From positions 1 through 33,341 of the forward strand of contig CAILLX010000047.1 in NCBI GenBank assembly GCA_903835185.1: a DNA stretch of 33,341 nt, read 5' to 3'. Both the position numbers and the translations under genes were made by a program. Position 1 is the stretch's first letter. Each line of letters opens with the position of its first letter. This DNA is from an uncultured bacterium. GTDB taxonomy: Bacteria > Cyanobacteriota > Vampirovibrionia > Obscuribacterales > Obscuribacteraceae. Of this stretch, positions 8,856 through 16,288 are shown piece by piece. Under the pieces are notes generated by a model that saw nothing but the letters and a program-made list of their open reading frames with translations, did no database searches and was not told the DNA's origin.

Positions 8856-8941
8856 CTCCCGGAAGCAACAACTGTTCAACGGCTCTGCCAACCAAGCAAT
8901 TCTCAAATGAAACAAATGTATAGGAAGAGGAATTAGTAATC

Positions 8942-9820
8942 ATGTCAACAGTTGTAGAACTGCCTGTAGACTTATTCAAAGGACCTATCGAACCTGACTG
9001 GTGCCCAGGGTGTGGTGACTACGGCGTGCTGAAATCAGTACAGCAAGCAGCAGCAATATGTGGTGTCCAACCTAAAGATCTCTTGATTGTCTCTGGGATC
9101 GGATGTTCGTCCAATCTTCCCGGCTTCATGCACGCTTACGGGATACACAGTCTCCATGGGCGCTCAGTACCTGTCGCCACCGGTGCCCACCTGGCGAATA
9201 CGGATCTCAAAGTTGTCATGACAGGCGGTGACGGGGACGGATACGGAATTGGTGTAGGACATTTTATCCACGCCATGCGCCGCAATCTAAATCTCACTTA
9301 TGTTGTGATGGACAATCAGATTTACGGATTGACGACTGGACAATGTTCACCAACCACGACTGTCGGACATCGCACCAAATCCACCCCGGAAGGCAATATG
9401 GAGCGTCCAATCAATCCGCTAGCACTCGCTATTGTCGCTGGTGCCACTTACGTTGCACGCGGATTTTCTGGCGAGCAGAAACATCTTGCTGATATCATAG
9501 CTGGTGGCATAGCACATAAAGGATTTGCATTAATAGACGTATTTAGCCCTTGTGTTACTTACAACAAAGTAAACACTTATCCCTGGTTTAAGGAGCGCGT
9601 ATACAAACTGGAGGAGACCGATTGGAATCCATCCGATGCTGGCAGATCTTTGCAGAAGGCGTTTGAGTGGGGCGACAAAATACCGCTGGGAGTGCTCTAC
9701 AAAAGTGATCAACTGACTTATGAAGACAGCGAACCAGCCTTTGAACAAGGACCGCTCGTCAAGCAAAAACTTGGACTCGAGAGCAAACTGTTTGCTGAAC
9801 TTATTGAAGAGATGGTCTGA
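8942..9820 (+). CDS. korB: 2-oxoacid:ferredoxin oxidoreductase beta subunit
   Basis: The 292-residue thiamine-diphosphate and iron-sulfur subunit that partners the gamma-alpha protein just upstream. The TPP/Mg motif GDGDGYGIGVGHFIHAMRRN is followed by the metal-binding VMDNQIYGLTTGQ. Four cysteines match the ligands of the single [4Fe-4S] cluster in this family: C21 and C24 in WCPGCGDYG, C55 in GIGCSS and C204 in SPCVTYN. Length is normal. A purine-rich Shine-Dalgarno (GGAAGAGG region, about 8922-8930) precedes the ATG. It converges on the LCP gene with only 21 bp between stop codons and no clear terminator hairpin. Confidence 0.95.
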   Translation: MSTVVELPVDLFKGPIEPDWCPGCGDYGVLKSVQQAAAICGVQPKDLLIVSGIGCSSNLPGFMHAYGIHSLHGRSVPVATGAHLANTDLKVVMTGGDGDGYGIGVGHFIHAMRRNLNLTYVVMDNQIYGLTTGQCSPTTTVGHRTKSTPEGNMERPINPLALAIVAGATYVARGFSGEQKHLADIIAGGIAHKGFALIDVFSPCVTYNKVNTYPWFKERVYKLEETDWNPSDAGRSLQKAFEWGDKIPLGVLYKSDQLTYEDSEPAFEQGPLVKQKLGLESKLFAELIEEMV

Positions 9821-9841
9821 AGGGTTTGACTAAACAGCAGC

Positions 9842-11230
9842 TTATTGTACGGCACCAGAAACAAGATTGCGTCCGACGCTGGAGGTGAGAGCACCAGGTA
9901 TAGTGCCCTTAATGCGGGAAGCCGGTATGACCAGAACAAAGTCAGCCGCAGGGTTTGCTTCCATAGAGAGCACTATCGGCCAGGTCGCCAGTTCAGGCAG
10001 CTTCCGGCGCAAATCGTCAGTCTGCGGATCGTCAGCACGTTCACTGCTTTGAGTAATCTGTTCGTGTCGGCAATCAGAGAGCTGAGTTTGCCACTTGCAA
10101 CCCACTCGATAGCCGCTGTTGTTCAACAAACTTTCAATCCGTGCGGCAGTCTCCTCCGCCCCACGTGGATACTTTATGGCAACGGTCACAGGACTGACGA
10201 CACTGCCCTCTTTAGGTACACGTGCCGTTGCAGTACCATTCTCCTGCTCAGCTGGAGACACTGCCAGCAGACCGGTTCCAACGAGGCGCTGCAGAGTAAC
10301 CCGTGCTTGATCCATATCCACCAGCCAGTAGCTGCCACCGCCAATCATGGCCGGCACACCACGCAAAGTGGCTGTCTCCATCTGCGTCGGCTGCACATCT
10401 TTCAAGAAAGAAACCAACTTAAACATATCTTGAGCTGTCAGATCTGTCACAACATTGTCCCGGGCAAAGCCGATCAGTGCAGGCAGCTTGAGTATAATCT
10501 GAGGCTCTTTTAACTTACTTGCCAGCTGTCTGAGAAACCATTGCTGTCGCTCAACCCGCCCGATATCTCCGAGCGCATCATGACGAAAACGCACATACTC
10601 TTCAGCCTGAGCAGCGTCAAGAGAGTTAACCCCTGGCTGCAGGTCTATGTTCAGCCCAGCTGAGCGGTCGCGATAGTGCATAGCTTTCTCAACCACAACT
10701 TGCACCGGACCAAGCGCTTGCACCAGTGTTTTCAGACCTTCCGTATCAAGAACTACATAATGATCAATTTGCACTAAAAAGGTTTTGCGCACAGTCGCTA
10801 CTGCCAGATCTGGACCGCCAAAAGCATAAGCTGAGTTAATCTTATCTGTGCCATGTCCTTCGATAGCTACCCTGCTGTCTCTGGGGATGGAGACCAGTCC
10901 AACTCTTTTTCGGGCAGGATCGAGGCTGACAATCATCATCATGTCAGAACGTGTGCCGACATAACGCTGAGTACCGCGTCCGTTCGAGTCAACACCCATA
11001 ACGAGCAGATTCATATGCTCATTAAGCGCAGGCGCCAGACCAGACAATCCTGCGCTGCCAGGTGACAGCTGTATACCGAAGGCACTGGGCGTCAAGACTT
11101 GAGATAGTGCCTGACAGTGACTCCTGCTGAGAACTACCAGGAGCACTATTCCGGTCGCCAATCCAACCAGAATAGAGGTGAAAACTTGCCATACCGGGTA
11201 GACAGGCTGGTGTTGCTGCTTTTTTTGCAC
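9842..11230 (-). CDS. LCP (LytR-CpsA-Psr) family protein with LytR C-terminal domain
   Basis: A 462-residue membrane-anchored protein: short cytoplasmic start, one membrane helix (about 15-35), LCP domain (about 72-250) and a LytR_C-type domain (about 335-430). LCP hallmarks are present: NLLVMGVDSNG, the Arg-Ser-Asp of GTRSDMMMIVSLDP, SIPRDSRV and the DKINSAYAFGG segment. LCP enzymes transfer undecaprenyl-linked glycopolymers to peptidoglycan or other acceptors outside the cytoplasmic membrane. The LytR_C domain's role is not well defined. The start is GTG with AGGT nearby. It stands alone, divergent from the metallopeptidase-like gene at 11421 and convergent with korB. Confidence 0.92.
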   Translation of the reverse strand: MQKKQQHQPVYPVWQVFTSILVGLATGIVLLVVLSRSHCQALSQVLTPSAFGIQLSPGSAGLSGLAPALNEHMNLLVMGVDSNGRGTQRYVGTRSDMMMIVSLDPARKRVGLVSIPRDSRVAIEGHGTDKINSAYAFGGPDLAVATVRKTFLVQIDHYVVLDTEGLKTLVQALGPVQVVVEKAMHYRDRSAGLNIDLQPGVNSLDAAQAEEYVRFRHDALGDIGRVERQQWFLRQLASKLKEPQIILKLPALIGFARDNVVTDLTAQDMFKLVSFLKDVQPTQMETATLRGVPAMIGGGSYWLVDMDQARVTLQRLVGTGLLAVSPAEQENGTATARVPKEGSVVSPVTVAIKYPRGAEETAARIESLLNNSGYRVGCKWQTQLSDCRHEQITQSSERADDPQTDDLRRKLPELATWPIVLSMEANPAADFVLVIPASRIKGTIPGALTSSVGRNLVSGAVQ

Positions 11231-11420
11231 TGGTTACCTATTCGTTTCCAAACATTGACAGATTCAATCTTACCTTGTCCTTTATTAGCTATACTGAGTA
11301 GCTGCTAACACTTGACTGAACTTTACGACACAATGAGTTTAAAACGTGCAGATGACTGATAAGAGCTCCGGTAATTAGGGTACAGGCAGAATCTGTTGCG
11401 GCAGGAGCACTAGAAAATAG

Positions 11421-12674
11421 ATGACCCCAAGTGCTATAGAAAGACCACAGGTTAACGGCCCAAGCGGTTTTATAGAGCTGAACGGGCAGATGCTGCTTGT
11501 CGACTATGGCAAAGTCTATCTGGACGGCACCCCAATAGGCTTTCTTTATGAAGATGGAGTGTTGAAAGACACTAACGGTCCGCTGGGAGCATCAGCAGCA
11601 CCCAGGGCAATCGATGTCATTCCTGGCTGCGTATTCCGCGGAATCGATACTACCGGAATGCCCCTGGAATTGCCATTTGCCAAGCCTGGACCGACAGGGG
11701 GACTCAATTACAACGGCGTTCCGCTTAACGTCATAAACGGTCGACTCTCCACACAGGATCATCGCCTGGTAGGAGAATTCGAAGAGGACGGTACTGTCTA
11801 TTTGCGGGACGCAATCAATAAGGCGCCGCGCCGCAAGCTTGATGAACACACTCAACTGGCAACCTTCTTCGAAGGACGCAACGGGAAAGGAGAGCCATTT
11901 AGGCGTGAATTTCTGCGCCCTCTTTATAAAGCAGATAAGAATTATTCAGAGAATGAGACTATCCGTTATTTTGAAGGTTTTGACGCGCTCACCTCTGTAC
12001 AGAAGCGATATGTTATGGACAGCCTGAAGTTGTGGTCTTCATGTGGTTTGCTGCAAATTGTGCGCAAAAGTGAAGGAACTGCGGCTCTCGGAAGTGTCAA
12101 ACACGGAGCAGCTGGAGCCACCGGAGTCCGTACTGGCAATGTCACTCTCGATAGAGAAGAGTTTGAAAAAGAAATTATGCTAATCAAACGCTTTGGACTG
12201 CTGGCCACAGTGGCTACGCGCTGGAAGCCGTACTTTGAAGTGCGCTTAAACCTGGTCGTTTCTCACGAGTATGGACATCAGCTCGAATTTATTCTCTCCC
12301 AAGCCACCCAGGAAAAGATTGATGAGCTCTACAGGAAACAACTCAGTCTGTCAGAACGGCGTTTCCCGTCGCCAAGAAGTTATGACGGTACCTCCGAGCT
12401 CCTCCCGCAGGACAAGATACTTGACCGCATCTTTATTTCTGGATATGCCCGCCAGAGTATGCATGAATACTGGGCTGAATGTGTTGCAGCTTTTTCAATG
12501 AAAGAGGGCAGGAGAGCATTGAAAGAATTAGATCCTGCAATTAGCCATATGCTTGAAGAGCTCGTAACCGCACCGGAAAAAATGGTCCGAGCTGTTTTTG
12601 TAGATCAAATCTTAGACCTGCAAGCTAGTCTGAGGCTAGGCAACGAACTGTCCGGAAACCTGCTCGACTCTTAA
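11421..12674 (+). CDS. Putative gluzincin-type zinc metallopeptidase, lethal-factor-like C-terminal region
   Basis: A 417-residue protein with no signal peptide or membrane segment. The first about 140 residues hold short beta-strand-like stretches with Gly-Asp turns (LLVDYGKVYLDGTPIGFLYE). The C-terminal half has a zinc motif H282-E283-Y-G-H286 and, 62 residues on, HEYWAECVAAFS. In anthrax lethal factor and Pro-Pro endopeptidases (ATLF-like domain) the third zinc ligand is the Glu beginning a similar E-x-x-A-E motif, which maps to E349 here, with E353 as the second conserved Glu. Overall family membership is otherwise unrecognised. AGGAG at 11403-11407 is 13 bases before the ATG, rather far. 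It is 54 bp upstream of a second, unrelated metallopeptidase gene, probably co-transcribed. Confidence 0.6.
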   Translation: MTPSAIERPQVNGPSGFIELNGQMLLVDYGKVYLDGTPIGFLYEDGVLKDTNGPLGASAAPRAIDVIPGCVFRGIDTTGMPLELPFAKPGPTGGLNYNGVPLNVINGRLSTQDHRLVGEFEEDGTVYLRDAINKAPRRKLDEHTQLATFFEGRNGKGEPFRREFLRPLYKADKNYSENETIRYFEGFDALTSVQKRYVMDSLKLWSSCGLLQIVRKSEGTAALGSVKHGAAGATGVRTGNVTLDREEFEKEIMLIKRFGLLATVATRWKPYFEVRLNLVVSHEYGHQLEFILSQATQEKIDELYRKQLSLSERRFPSPRSYDGTSELLPQDKILDRIFISGYARQSMHEYWAECVAAFSMKEGRRALKELDPAISHMLEELVTAPEKMVRAVFVDQILDLQASLRLGNELSGNLLDS

Positions 12675-12728
12675 CTGGCAAGCAAAAGAACAATCATTGG
12701 GGAACAATTCGATAAACTTACGTAGGTT

Positions 12729-14624
12729 ATGCGAAACAGATTAGTACTATTAGCCATCGTGCCGCTTCTTCAGGTCTTCTTGTCCATGGAAGCTTTTGCC
12801 TCACCGTCTGAACTCAAGCCGGTGCTGAAAGCAATTGATCCATCGCAAGCCAAGGCAGACACAACCAAACCGGTGCCGCTCTCTCCCAGCCCTAACCCGT
12901 TGAGCAAAGTTATAGGCGAACCGATCAACGGGACTCAACAACCCCAGACCATTGCACCTGTGGAAAACCTGTCACCACAACAGGCGTATCCACCACAAGA
13001 GTCAGCCGTCACTGCCACGCCGCCAGCCTCAAGCTACTCTGCTCCCGGTTCTGGCTATCCCCAGCCTGCAACCGGCTACCCTGCTCCCAATTACAACTAT
13101 CCTCAATCTGGAACTGGTTATCCGGCTCCCGGTTCCACTTATCCTCAATCTGGGACAGGCTATCCTGCTCCCGGTTACAACTATCCTCAATCTGGAACTG
13201 GCTATCCTGCTCCCGGTTACAACTATCCCCAATCTGGGACAGGCTATCCAGCCGCTGGTTCCACTTACTCTCAAACTGGCTCTAGTCTTGCTCCTGCCCG
13301 TCCGACGCAAGCATTCCCAAGCGAAAACATGATTCCGGAATTCGGACAACCTTTGCCGCCTGCTCAAGCGCCAAACTATCCGCCTGTGAACGGACAGCCC
13401 AATTACGGTCCCGGCTTTGTCACACAGAGCAGAGCGGACTCCACAGCAGGCGTCACACCGCTAACCGCCACACCGCCATCCGTCTCTCCTCTGCAAGGTA
13501 TCCAGCAGTCCGTCTCACCTTTGGAAGCCCAACTAATACGCCTGGAGCAGCTGGCTTTCGGCTCAACCTACCCAGAGCATGAGCTTTGCGATCGTGTTGA
13601 CCATCTCGAATCGGAGGTGCTAGGCAGTACCGGCTCAGGCGACCTGTCAGTCAGGTTGGCTAAAGTGGAAGCTAAGCTAAGCGGACAAGGCGCTTTTGGT
13701 CAAACTGCTCAGGCTGTTGCTGTTTCGCACATAGCTACAAGCACTCCGCATTGGCACGCACCACCTTCACCCAAAACAGTCCAGCAGCAGGTTGCCCAAC
13801 CTCCTGCGCCACAAGGGAAAGCACCATCCGGCAATGCAGGTACAAGTTCCACATCTTCGACAGCAGGACCTGCAAAGCGATCTAAAATTGCCCGTTCAAA
13901 ACAAAGTGAGCTCAAGCAGGCTGCCAGCATACAGCCACAAGTATCGCCTCAAGACGCTAGCACCACTGCCGGTGGCACTCACGATCAGTATGATTTTCAG
14001 CATGTCGTAGACTCTATCCCTTGCGATAAACGGTCTGGCGACTACTTTGCACAACTGCACCACGGTCCTAATGGAACAGTCGCACGCTGGACAAAGTTTC
14101 CAGTGAAAGTTCATTTACCGCAAGAGACTCCACAATCCTGGCAGAACAGTCTGGAGGGTGGAATAAAGAGATGGACACAATACCTACCACTAGCTATTAC
14201 TGCAGTAAAAGAGCCTGCCGACATAGAGGTCGTCTGGGTCAACCACCTGCAACCGAACAATCTTGGCGTGACAAAAGTGCAGGTTAAACGAGGCGCAATG
14301 CAGTGTGTTGTTTACGTTCTCAGACCGACATATTATCCATTGGAGGTTCCTGAAAAAGCCCTTGCTGGAGTGTTTTTGCATGAGATTGGACACGCTCTCG
14401 GAATATGCGGACACAGCAACTCTCCAGATGACCTGATGGCACCAATCGAAGTAAGCATGTCTGTCTGGAAACATGACACCGGTTCCAAGCATCTGTCCGG
14501 CAACATCCGCACACGCGATTTGAACACACTTAAGCACATTTATGAAACCCCCTGTGTTCCGCAAGACTTCACAAGCTCTCAACCGACAGATTGGTCCATC
14601 CGCTTGAACAGTTCTGCGCCATAA
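12729..14624 (+). CDS. Secreted matrixin-like (M10-type) metallopeptidase with repeat-rich Pro/Tyr stalk
   Basis: A 631-residue protein. Signal peptide 1-24 (ends AFA); low-complexity Pro/Ser/Gln region 25-260 holding five 14-residue repeats of the type YPAPGYNYPQSGTG (117-186); a charged helical segment about 264-317 with the RLEQLAFGSTYP signature I associate with cyanobacterial and melainabacterial surface proteins; a second Ala/Pro/Ser linker; and a protease domain from about 440. The zinc motif is HEIGHALGICGHS (H551, E552, H555, then H562), followed by a Met-turn-like DLMAP. The last His is one residue later than in the canonical HExxHxxGxxH metzincin motif. It is exported and probably surface or periplasmic. 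It follows the gluzincin-like gene by 54 bp; only a weak Shine-Dalgarno is visible. Substrate unknown. Confidence 0.75.
   Translation: MRNRLVLLAIVPLLQVFLSMEAFASPSELKPVLKAIDPSQAKADTTKPVPLSPSPNPLSKVIGEPINGTQQPQTIAPVENLSPQQAYPPQESAVTATPPASSYSAPGSGYPQPATGYPAPNYNYPQSGTGYPAPGSTYPQSGTGYPAPGYNYPQSGTGYPAPGYNYPQSGTGYPAAGSTYSQTGSSLAPARPTQAFPSENMIPEFGQPLPPAQAPNYPPVNGQPNYGPGFVTQSRADSTAGVTPLTATPPSVSPLQGIQQSVSPLEAQLIRLEQLAFGSTYPEHELCDRVDHLESEVLGSTGSGDLSVRLAKVEAKLSGQGAFGQTAQAVAVSHIATSTPHWHAPPSPKTVQQQVAQPPAPQGKAPSGNAGTSSTSSTAGPAKRSKIARSKQSELKQAASIQPQVSPQDASTTAGGTHDQYDFQHVVDSIPCDKRSGDYFAQLHHGPNGTVARWTKFPVKVHLPQETPQSWQNSLEGGIKRWTQYLPLAITAVKEPADIEVVWVNHLQPNNLGVTKVQVKRGAMQCVVYVLRPTYYPLEVPEKALAGVFLHEIGHALGICGHSNSPDDLMAPIEVSMSVWKHDTGSKHLSGNIRTRDLNTLKHIYETPCVPQDFTSSQPTDWSIRLNSSAP
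13077..13286 (+). repeat. Five in-frame 42-bp repeats inside the matrixin-like gene
   Basis: Five tandem 42-bp units encode 14-residue repeats with consensus YPAPGYNYPQSGTG (variants GSTYPQ and AGSTYSQ). Adjacent units are nearly identical at DNA level, which suggests recent expansion and length variation between strains. Confidence 0.85.
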
Positions 14625-14746
14625 CATCCAGACAGCTGGCTACTTACTGGACGGCCGCTGTAAAACCGCAGACAGCGGAATCTAACTCCTGCTCGTCCCA
14701 AACACCTGGGTGCGCGGGCTTCCAGCCTAATGCCGGGACAACCGTC

Positions 14747-15065
14747 CACCATCTTGCACACTAGGCTTCCAGCCTTCCACTTCCAGCAGTGTCCGCTGTT
14801 GGGGTCCACTGTTGGGGTCCACTGTTGGGGTCCACTGTTGGGGTCCACTGTTGGGTCCACTGTAGTGGCGGCTCGAGAGCCGCCCACCAGGCGCGTCCCG
14901 ACGCGCATCTACACCATCTTGCACACTAGGCTTCCAGCCTTCCACTTCCAGCAGTGTCCGCTGTTGGGGTCCACTGTTGGGGTCCACTGTAGTGGCGGCT
15001 CGAGAGCCGCCCACCAGGCGCGTCCCGACGCGCATCTACACCATCTTGCACACTAGGCTTCCAGC
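14747..15065. repeat. Compound tandem repeat with nested 13-bp units
   Basis: Copy A spans 14747-14911 (165 bp), copy B 14912-15038 (127 bp), and a truncated copy C 15039-15065 (27 bp). Each begins CACCATCTTGCACACTAGG. Copies A and B are identical outside an internal array of CTGTTGGGGTCCA units: A has four full units plus a 12-bp one, B has two. The 38-bp length difference is exactly three units. Both copies carry two hairpins: GGCGGCTC/GAGCCGCC (14867-14884 in A) and GCGCGTC/GACGCGC (14891-14906 in A). The whole 663-bp stretch between the matrixin-like gene and mqnD has no convincing coding sequence; ORFs through it simply follow the repeat. Confidence 0.9.
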
Positions 15066-15287
15066 TCGCACCAAGCGAAGCGGACACCGGCGCAGCAGGA
15101 ACCAGCAACACATGCCAACCAAAGACTCCAATCCGACATGTCACTTAACGTATTGTTGTGCCGAAGAGGGACATGAGGACAACGACACGCATTTAAACTG
15201 CTCAATTACAAGCACGACTGAACATCGTCTCAGGCAGCAGAGTCAATCTCAAGCGACAATACAGAAGCTACGCTAAGGAGACAACCA

Positions 15288-16133
15288 ATGGCAGTCAGCT
15301 TGAAAACAATTACAGTTGCGCACAGTCCGGATTCGGATGATGCCTTTATGTTTTACGCTATCGCAAAAGACAAGCTGAGCATTCCCGGACTTACAATCAA
15401 GCAGGTTTTGAAGGATATTCAAACACTCAACCACGATGCTATGAAGGGTACTTATGAAGTTTCAGCCATCTCCTTTGCAGCTTATCCTCTAGTTGCAGAA
15501 CGTTATGCCATGCTGCCATGCGGAGCAAGTATGGGTAACAAGTACGGGCCTCTGCTGGTAGCACGCCACGCCATGACCAGAGAGCAGCTGCGCCAAGCCA
15601 AGATAGCCATTCCCGGGAAGTTAACTACTGCTTATCTGGCACTGAGACTCTATGAACCTGAGCTCCAGGTAATAGAAGTGCCATTTGATCGCATCCTGGA
15701 CGCTGTCAACAACGGAGAAGCTGATGCCGGATTGATTATTCACGAAGGGCAACTCACTTATGCCAGCTCCGGTCTCGTCAAAATAGTGGATCTGGGTGAA
15801 TGGTGGTACGAGCTCACTGAGTTGCCATTGCCGTTAGGTGGAAACGTCATCCGCAAGGATCTCGGAGCAGACCTAATCGCCTCCACAACCAAGCTGCTAA
15901 AAGACTCCATAGTTTATTCTTTGACTCACCGCAAGGAAGCCTTAGAATACGCGCTCACATTTGCTCGCACAATGCCACCACGGCTGGCGGATAAATTTGT
16001 CGGCATGTATGTTAACGAGCTGACAGTAGACCTGGGTGACTCAGGCAGAAAGGCAATTGCAAAACTGTTTGAGATGTCCTGGGAGAAGGGATTATTGTCC
16101 AGCCCTGTTACAGTGGAATTTGTGTCAGCGTAG
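15288..16133 (+). CDS. mqnD: MqnD-like 1,4-dihydroxy-6-naphthoate synthase (futalosine menaquinone pathway)
   Basis: A 281-residue protein with a periplasmic-binding-protein fold but no signal peptide. It matches the MqnA/MqnD family: N-terminal HSPDSDDAFMFYAIAKDKL, then ISFAAYPLVAERYAML, the active-site-like IAIPGKLTTAYLALRL, DAGLIIHEGQLTY and LGGNVIRKDL. MqnD converts cyclic dehypoxanthinyl futalosine to 1,4-dihydroxy-6-naphthoate in cytoplasmic menaquinone synthesis. Length is typical. A clear AAGGAG at 15273-15278 precedes the ATG. No other mqn genes are nearby. The quinone made would be the natural acceptor for the complex I genes in this window. MqnA is the main alternative, but the PGKLTTA motif favours MqnD. 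Confidence 0.8.
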   Translation: MAVSLKTITVAHSPDSDDAFMFYAIAKDKLSIPGLTIKQVLKDIQTLNHDAMKGTYEVSAISFAAYPLVAERYAMLPCGASMGNKYGPLLVARHAMTREQLRQAKIAIPGKLTTAYLALRLYEPELQVIEVPFDRILDAVNNGEADAGLIIHEGQLTYASSGLVKIVDLGEWWYELTELPLPLGGNVIRKDLGADLIASTTKLLKDSIVYSLTHRKEALEYALTFARTMPPRLADKFVGMYVNELTVDLGDSGRKAIAKLFEMSWEKGLLSSPVTVEFVSA

Positions 16134-16288
16134 CCGCACGCTGACGGCCATGAGCCCCAGCCATACTCTGAGGAGCCAGATGAACCAACATTTTCTGCGA
16201 GCAGCCAAATCACTTTCAGGCATGTGACTAACCAAGTCTCAACTTCCGTTTGGATGGCAAGAAACGGATTGGAAAACTTACAAACAAT

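Noticed and set aside
9845-10513. Plus-strand ORF of 222 codons opposite the LCP gene
   Set aside because: It is antisense to a well-supported LCP protein and shows no recognisable domain or Shine-Dalgarno.
13029-13367. Minus-strand ORF of 112 codons with regular repeats
   Set aside because: The repeats merely mirror the 42-bp repeats of the matrixin-like gene on the plus strand.
14190-14627. Minus-strand ORF of 145 codons opposite the matrixin domain
   Set aside because: It is antisense to the zinc-binding domain, whose motif is clear on the plus strand.
14790-15000. Possible CRISPR array
   Set aside because: The 13-bp units are directly adjacent with no unique spacers, and there are no cas genes.
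14579-15276. Several ORFs of 70-110 codons on both strands through the intergenic repeat
   Set aside because: They follow the tandem repeat (periodic residues, same peptide in different places), lack ribosome-binding sites and give no protein-like composition.
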